Shown: positions 6,160 through 8,710 of the stretch, piece after piece
Layout of the letters: the number at the start of each line of letters is the position of its first letter
Position numbering within the stretch: the first letter of the stretch is position 1
NCBI GenBank assembly: GCA_023256455.1
Contig: JAGDXN010000074.1
Coordinates: forward strand, 5,622 to 14,331
Direction: 5' to 3'
From: Cuniculiplasma sp.
Lineage (GTDB): Archaea > Thermoplasmatota > Thermoplasmata > Thermoplasmatales > Thermoplasmataceae
DNA: 8,710 bases
Notes under the pieces: model-generated
The model's database searches: none
What the model was told of the DNA's origin: nothing
The model's input: only the letters and a program-made list of their open reading frames with translations
Made by a program: the position numbers and the translations under genes

Positions 6160-6987
6160 ATGGAGATCTGGATAGAGAAGCACAGGCCAAAGAGAGTTGA
6201 AGATATAGCCGGGCAGCAGGAAGCAACAAGAATACTTAGAGGATTTATCTCTTCAGGGGAGATGCCCCACCTTATCTTTGCAGGTCCTCCGGGCGTGGGT
6301 AAAACAACCGCAGCCATATGTCTTGCCATGGAGATGATTGGAGAAAACTGGAGGGATCATTTCCTTGAGTTGAATGCATCCAATGACAGGGGTATAAGTA
6401 TTATAAGAGAGGACATTAAGGATTTTGCAAGAACGCAATCCATAACAGAGGGAAAGTTCAAAATTATATTTCTGGATGAGGCTGATGAATTAACGCCTGA
6501 AGCCCAGGCAGCACTCAGAAGGACAATGGAAGTTTATTTTAAAAATGTAAGGTTCATATTTTCATGCAATTATTCAACCGGAATAATCCCTCCACTTCAG
6601 TCAAGGGCAGTTCTCATAAGATTTAAGAAAATTGAAGATAGTGATATGAAAAAGGCCCTGAAGGGTGTTTCCGAAAAGGAAAATCTGAAGCTTTCGGACG
6701 ATATAATGGATGCCATAGCAGAAAACGCTGAGGGTGACCTCAGAAAAGGAATAAATCTGCTTCAATCTCTTTCATATGTGGAAAAGCCAACCGTAAGGGA
6801 TGTTTATGAGATAGCAGGCAATGTGGAAGAAAAGGATATTATCCCGCTCTTAAGCAATGCACGCCATGGGAATTTTGAAGAGGCGTCCAGAATAGGAATG
6901 AGTCTGTTAATTGACAGCGGATATTCAGCGCTGGACATAATAAAGGGCATGCACAGCCTGATGGTCAGAGAGCAGAAACAAGATTAG
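6160..6987 (+). CDS. rfcS: Replication factor C small subunit, apparently truncated or frameshifted at the C-terminus
   Basis: RfcS is the AAA+ subunit of the archaeal clamp loader, which opens PCNA and places it on primed DNA. This frame gives 275 residues. Motifs in order: RFC box near the N-terminus (WIEKHRP), Walker A GPPGVGKT (42-49), Walker B FLDEAD (104-109), sensor 1 N137 in SCNYS, arginine finger R149 in QSRA, and sensor 2 R195 in GDLRK. The familiar SRC motif is SRA here; the arginine is kept. The AAA+ core and lid are intact. The frame then stops at 6985-6987 after ALDIIKGMHSLMVREQKQD, whereas archaeal small subunits are about 315-330 residues and end in a collar domain. The missing family tail is readable just downstream in another frame (6978-7061). 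The clamp-loader function is certain; whether this copy makes a complete collar is not. Confidence 0.93.
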   Translation: MEIWIEKHRPKRVEDIAGQQEATRILRGFISSGEMPHLIFAGPPGVGKTTAAICLAMEMIGENWRDHFLELNASNDRGISIIREDIKDFARTQSITEGKFKIIFLDEADELTPEAQAALRRTMEVYFKNVRFIFSCNYSTGIIPPLQSRAVLIRFKKIEDSDMKKALKGVSEKENLKLSDDIMDAIAENAEGDLRKGINLLQSLSYVEKPTVRDVYEIAGNVEEKDIIPLLSNARHGNFEEASRIGMSLLIDSGYSALDIIKGMHSLMVREQKQD

Positions 6988-7064
6988 TTCAGGGTGGATC
7001 TGACAAGATACAGCTTGATTATCTCCTGGCAAGACTGAGCAAAATATCCTCAGATCTGTCCTAA
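6972..7064 (+). other. rfcS: Displaced C-terminal (collar) tail of rfcS in the -1 frame
   Basis: Relative to the upstream rfcS frame, the -1 frame reads AETRLVQGGSDKIQLDYLL and then ARLSKISSDLS before TAA at 7062-7064. This closely follows the family ending FRL-x-E-G-A-N-E-x-I-Q-L-D-A-x-L-A-x-L. One extra A in the AAA at 6976-6978 would join the two frames into a product of about 301 residues, ending REQKTRLVQGGSD and so on. Even so, about 16 residues before the FRL-like segment seem absent compared with other archaeal proteins as I recall them, so a deletion of about one helix is possible. The tail's stop overlaps the helicase stop by two bases, the same arrangement seen at the CPBP/purN junction, which supports it as the original gene end. 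Confidence 0.8.
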
Positions 7065-8608
7065 TATTCATCAATATGTCTCGGCCTTCTCCTGTCCATC
7101 TCTTTTTTCATGCTTTCTATCATTTTTCTTTCTTTGTTCTGGCTTGAAAAATAGTATGCCTCATCTCTCGTTCCGGAGAAGATCAGTATGTATACCTTCC
7201 CGTGCCTGAATCTTCCCGTTCTTCCCCGTCTCTGTATGCTTCTTATTTCAGATGCGACCGGTTCATAAAAAATAACAAGATCTGTTGACGGTATATCCAG
7301 TCCCTCTTCTGCAACGCTTGTTGCCAGCATAACATTATATTTTCCCTCCTTAAACTGTTCTATTCCTTCAATCTGTTCCTTCTGGGACATTCCCTTATCT
7401 CCCTGTTTTCCAGCCTGGCCCACAAACCTTAAGGGCTTTACAATCTGGGAATTTTTCTCAAGGAATTTTAAGAGAAAATCAGAAGTTTTCCTGTAATGAG
7501 TGAATATGATGCATCTTGACTGTGGCCTCTCCCCTATGGTATTTTCGCACAGGTTAAGGGCACCTCTGAACTTTGGATTTATATATTCTCCAGACCGTTT
7601 TTTCAATATATCTACTGCATCCTGGAAATAGGATATTTTACTCAGGATTCCATAGGTTCTCATCATGGATTTTTCCTCGCTGTTCTCCATTTCATTCAGG
7701 TAATCCAGTCCTATTTCCATCCCCTGGGTCTCAATATATTCTGAGAGTACATCAAGCCTTACCACCGCCGTAAAATAGGGTATGTCAGAAAACAGGTTCT
7801 TTTCACCGGCTACGGCTCTTGCCGAAAGATCTCTTATGTATTGGCTCATATCCGCCCTTGATGATCTTTTTCTTACAAAGGGAAACTTTACCTGCAAATT
7901 TCCAAGAATTTCATCCTTCGCCTTATGAAGATACTCAATGCATTTCTTCTGCTCTTCAGCAGGGGCAATAAATATTGGCTCAATGTCAGAACCCTTTACA
8001 TATTCAATTATATCGGGATCCCTGTCAGTTTTGATAATGACGTTCTTTATGAATAGATTGTTTTTGATCTCATCTATCTTCTCATTATTTGAACCAGGAC
8101 TTGCCGTCATGGCAAGTAATCTCCTTCCGGGAAGATCGCTGATTGCCTTTGCCACATTGACATAGGAATAGTTGCCTGTGGCCCTGTGGGCCTCATCCAC
8201 TATGAGGAGGTAAAACTTATTGAGGAATATATTTCCACGCTCAATATCTTTCTGCACGGTCTGTGGTGTGGATATGACAAACTGGGATTCCGCCCACAGG
8301 GATGATCTTTCAAGAACTGAATTGTGGCCGGTTATGCCATTAATTTTAAAATCATATTCCGAGAAGAGATTTTTCATAGTATTTACGTGCTGATCAACAA
8401 GGGGTCTTGTGGGTGAAAGCATTATGACACATTTCTTATCCAGGAGGTAGTGGGCGGCAGCCAGTGCTGCCACTACTGTTTTACCCAGGCCTGTGGGCAA
8501 TACGAGCAGCAGGTTACCTTCGAGGGATTTTTTGTAAGCCTCAATCTGATATGGTCTCGGAACAACATCATGAAGCTTAGGCACACCGGAATTCATTATG
8601 GTTGACAT
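7061..8608 (-). CDS. hef: Hef/FANCM/Mph1-type superfamily 2 helicase, without nuclease domain
   Basis: Hef acts on stalled replication forks and branched DNA. From the ATG at 8608 the product has 515 residues. The helicase motifs run in order: RPYQIEAY (Q-like), PTGLGKT (38-44, Walker A), SPTRPLVDQH, STPQTV, VDEAH (DEAH at 138-141), MTASPG (TAS at 168-170), then IIFTHYRKT, ATSVAEEGLDIP and QRRGRTGRF (motif VI, 459-467). The 170-residue spacer between motifs III and IV and the FVGQAGKQGDKGMSQKEQ segment (396-413) are marks of the Hef family. The protein ends about 45 residues after motif VI; euryarchaeal Hef of about 750 residues adds an XPF-type nuclease and HhH domain, which is absent here. 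As I recall, Thermoplasmata encode that nuclease separately. The start is uncertain: TTG at 8617 and ATG at 8596 are in frame, and neither choice affects a motif. Confidence 0.93.
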   Translation of the reverse strand: MSTIMNSGVPKLHDVVPRPYQIEAYKKSLEGNLLLVLPTGLGKTVVAALAAAHYLLDKKCVIMLSPTRPLVDQHVNTMKNLFSEYDFKINGITGHNSVLERSSLWAESQFVISTPQTVQKDIERGNIFLNKFYLLIVDEAHRATGNYSYVNVAKAISDLPGRRLLAMTASPGSNNEKIDEIKNNLFIKNVIIKTDRDPDIIEYVKGSDIEPIFIAPAEEQKKCIEYLHKAKDEILGNLQVKFPFVRKRSSRADMSQYIRDLSARAVAGEKNLFSDIPYFTAVVRLDVLSEYIETQGMEIGLDYLNEMENSEEKSMMRTYGILSKISYFQDAVDILKKRSGEYINPKFRGALNLCENTIGERPQSRCIIFTHYRKTSDFLLKFLEKNSQIVKPLRFVGQAGKQGDKGMSQKEQIEGIEQFKEGKYNVMLATSVAEEGLDIPSTDLVIFYEPVASEIRSIQRRGRTGRFRHGKVYILIFSGTRDEAYYFSSQNKERKMIESMKKEMDRRRPRHIDEY

Positions 8609-8642
8609 ACTTACCAATTAAATATGCTTTACATTTTTTAGG

Positions 8643-8650
8643 TTTATATC
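8643..8650 (-). promoter_or_regulatory. Candidate TATA box of the helicase gene
   Basis: On the minus strand GATATAAA is centred near 8646, predicting a transcript start near 8620 and a short leader, with a weak GGTAAG before the ATG at 8608. A second AT-rich patch, CATATTTAAT (about 8616-8625), would instead fit a leaderless start at the ATG of 8596. The rest of the 8609-8710 gap is AT-rich without other signals I can support. Confidence 0.4.
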
Positions 8651-8688
8651 AAATTTAAAATGATTTATCTTGTCTTCATTGAAAGTAA

Positions 8689-8710
8689 ATGAAAAATAGG
8701 AAGTTATCAT
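8689..8710 (+). other. Possible start of a rightward gene at the window edge
   Basis: An ATG at 8689 opens MKNRKLS and then leaves the window. The Lys/Arg-rich start could be a signal-peptide n-region, and an AT-rich ATTTATC lies at 8663-8669, near the distance expected for a leaderless gene. Seven codons cannot prove coding, so this only records that a divergent partner of the helicase gene may begin here. Confidence 0.2.

Noticed and set aside
6973..6987. Programmed -1 ribosomal frameshift to restore the RfcS tail
   Set aside because: The codons CAG AAA CAA GAT TAG contain no X-XXY-YYZ slippery heptamer, and re-pairing of AAA to GAA is poor. I see no strong downstream stem. A real indel or a sequence error explains it more simply, and about 16 residues would still be missing.
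1..8710. CRISPR array, insertion sequence, integrase or attachment site, tRNA or rRNA gene
   Set aside because: I saw no regularly spaced repeats, no transposase or integrase motifs, no flanking inverted repeats and no cloverleaf-like segment. Base composition and codon style look even across the window, giving no sign of a recent island.

Overview
The window reads as chromosomal DNA of a euryarchaeon, most likely a Thermoplasmata-type (Thermoplasmatales-like) acidophile. The evidence is a clamp-loader small subunit, a Hef-type helicase and an archaeal-length RtcB. Arg codons are mostly AGA/AGG and Ile is often ATA. TATA boxes sit about 26 bases before start codons (leaderless transcripts), and where ribosome binding sites exist they match the archaeal GGAGGTGAT type. 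The lineage is inferred from gene style and moderate AT-richness, not from a marker-gene comparison. Genes are packed tightly and no gap exceeds about 100 bases.

Layout, left to right. (1) Positions 1-850, minus: the N-terminal part of a secreted, sequon-rich surface protein that runs off the left edge, with its own TATA box. (2) 902-3325, minus: rtcB (RNA 3'-phosphate/5'-OH ligase) followed by a deaminase-type amidohydrolase whose ribosome binding site overlaps the rtcB stop, so the two are probably co-transcribed and coupled. (3) 3326-3382: a 57-base gap serving rtcB on one side and, on the other, an unrecognised 71-residue protein gene that ends in a T-looped hairpin. (4) 3674-4513, plus: a small winged-helix regulator directly followed by a GNAT acetyltransferase. 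(5) 4562-5533, plus: a multi-pass CPBP-family intramembrane protease-like protein. (6) 5530-6078, minus: purN, convergent with the CPBP gene and overlapping it at the stop codons. (7) 6160-7064, plus: rfcS, divergent from purN. Its C-terminal tail is displaced into another frame and the collar domain looks shortened. (8) 7061-8608, minus: a Hef/FANCM-type helicase without a nuclease domain. It meets the displaced rfcS tail at overlapping stop codons.

Functionally the window is mostly housekeeping: RNA ligation (tRNA splicing/repair), purine synthesis, replication clamp loading and fork repair. Regulatory, acetyltransferase, membrane-protease and surface-protein genes are added to this. I do not see a mobile element, CRISPR array, tRNA, rRNA or a clearly new defence or biosynthetic system. 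The strongest anomaly is the broken 3' end of rfcS. Secondary points are the rtcB-amidohydrolase coupling, the orphan 71-residue protein on the rtcB promoter, and two convergent gene pairs that share their stop codons with no room for terminators.
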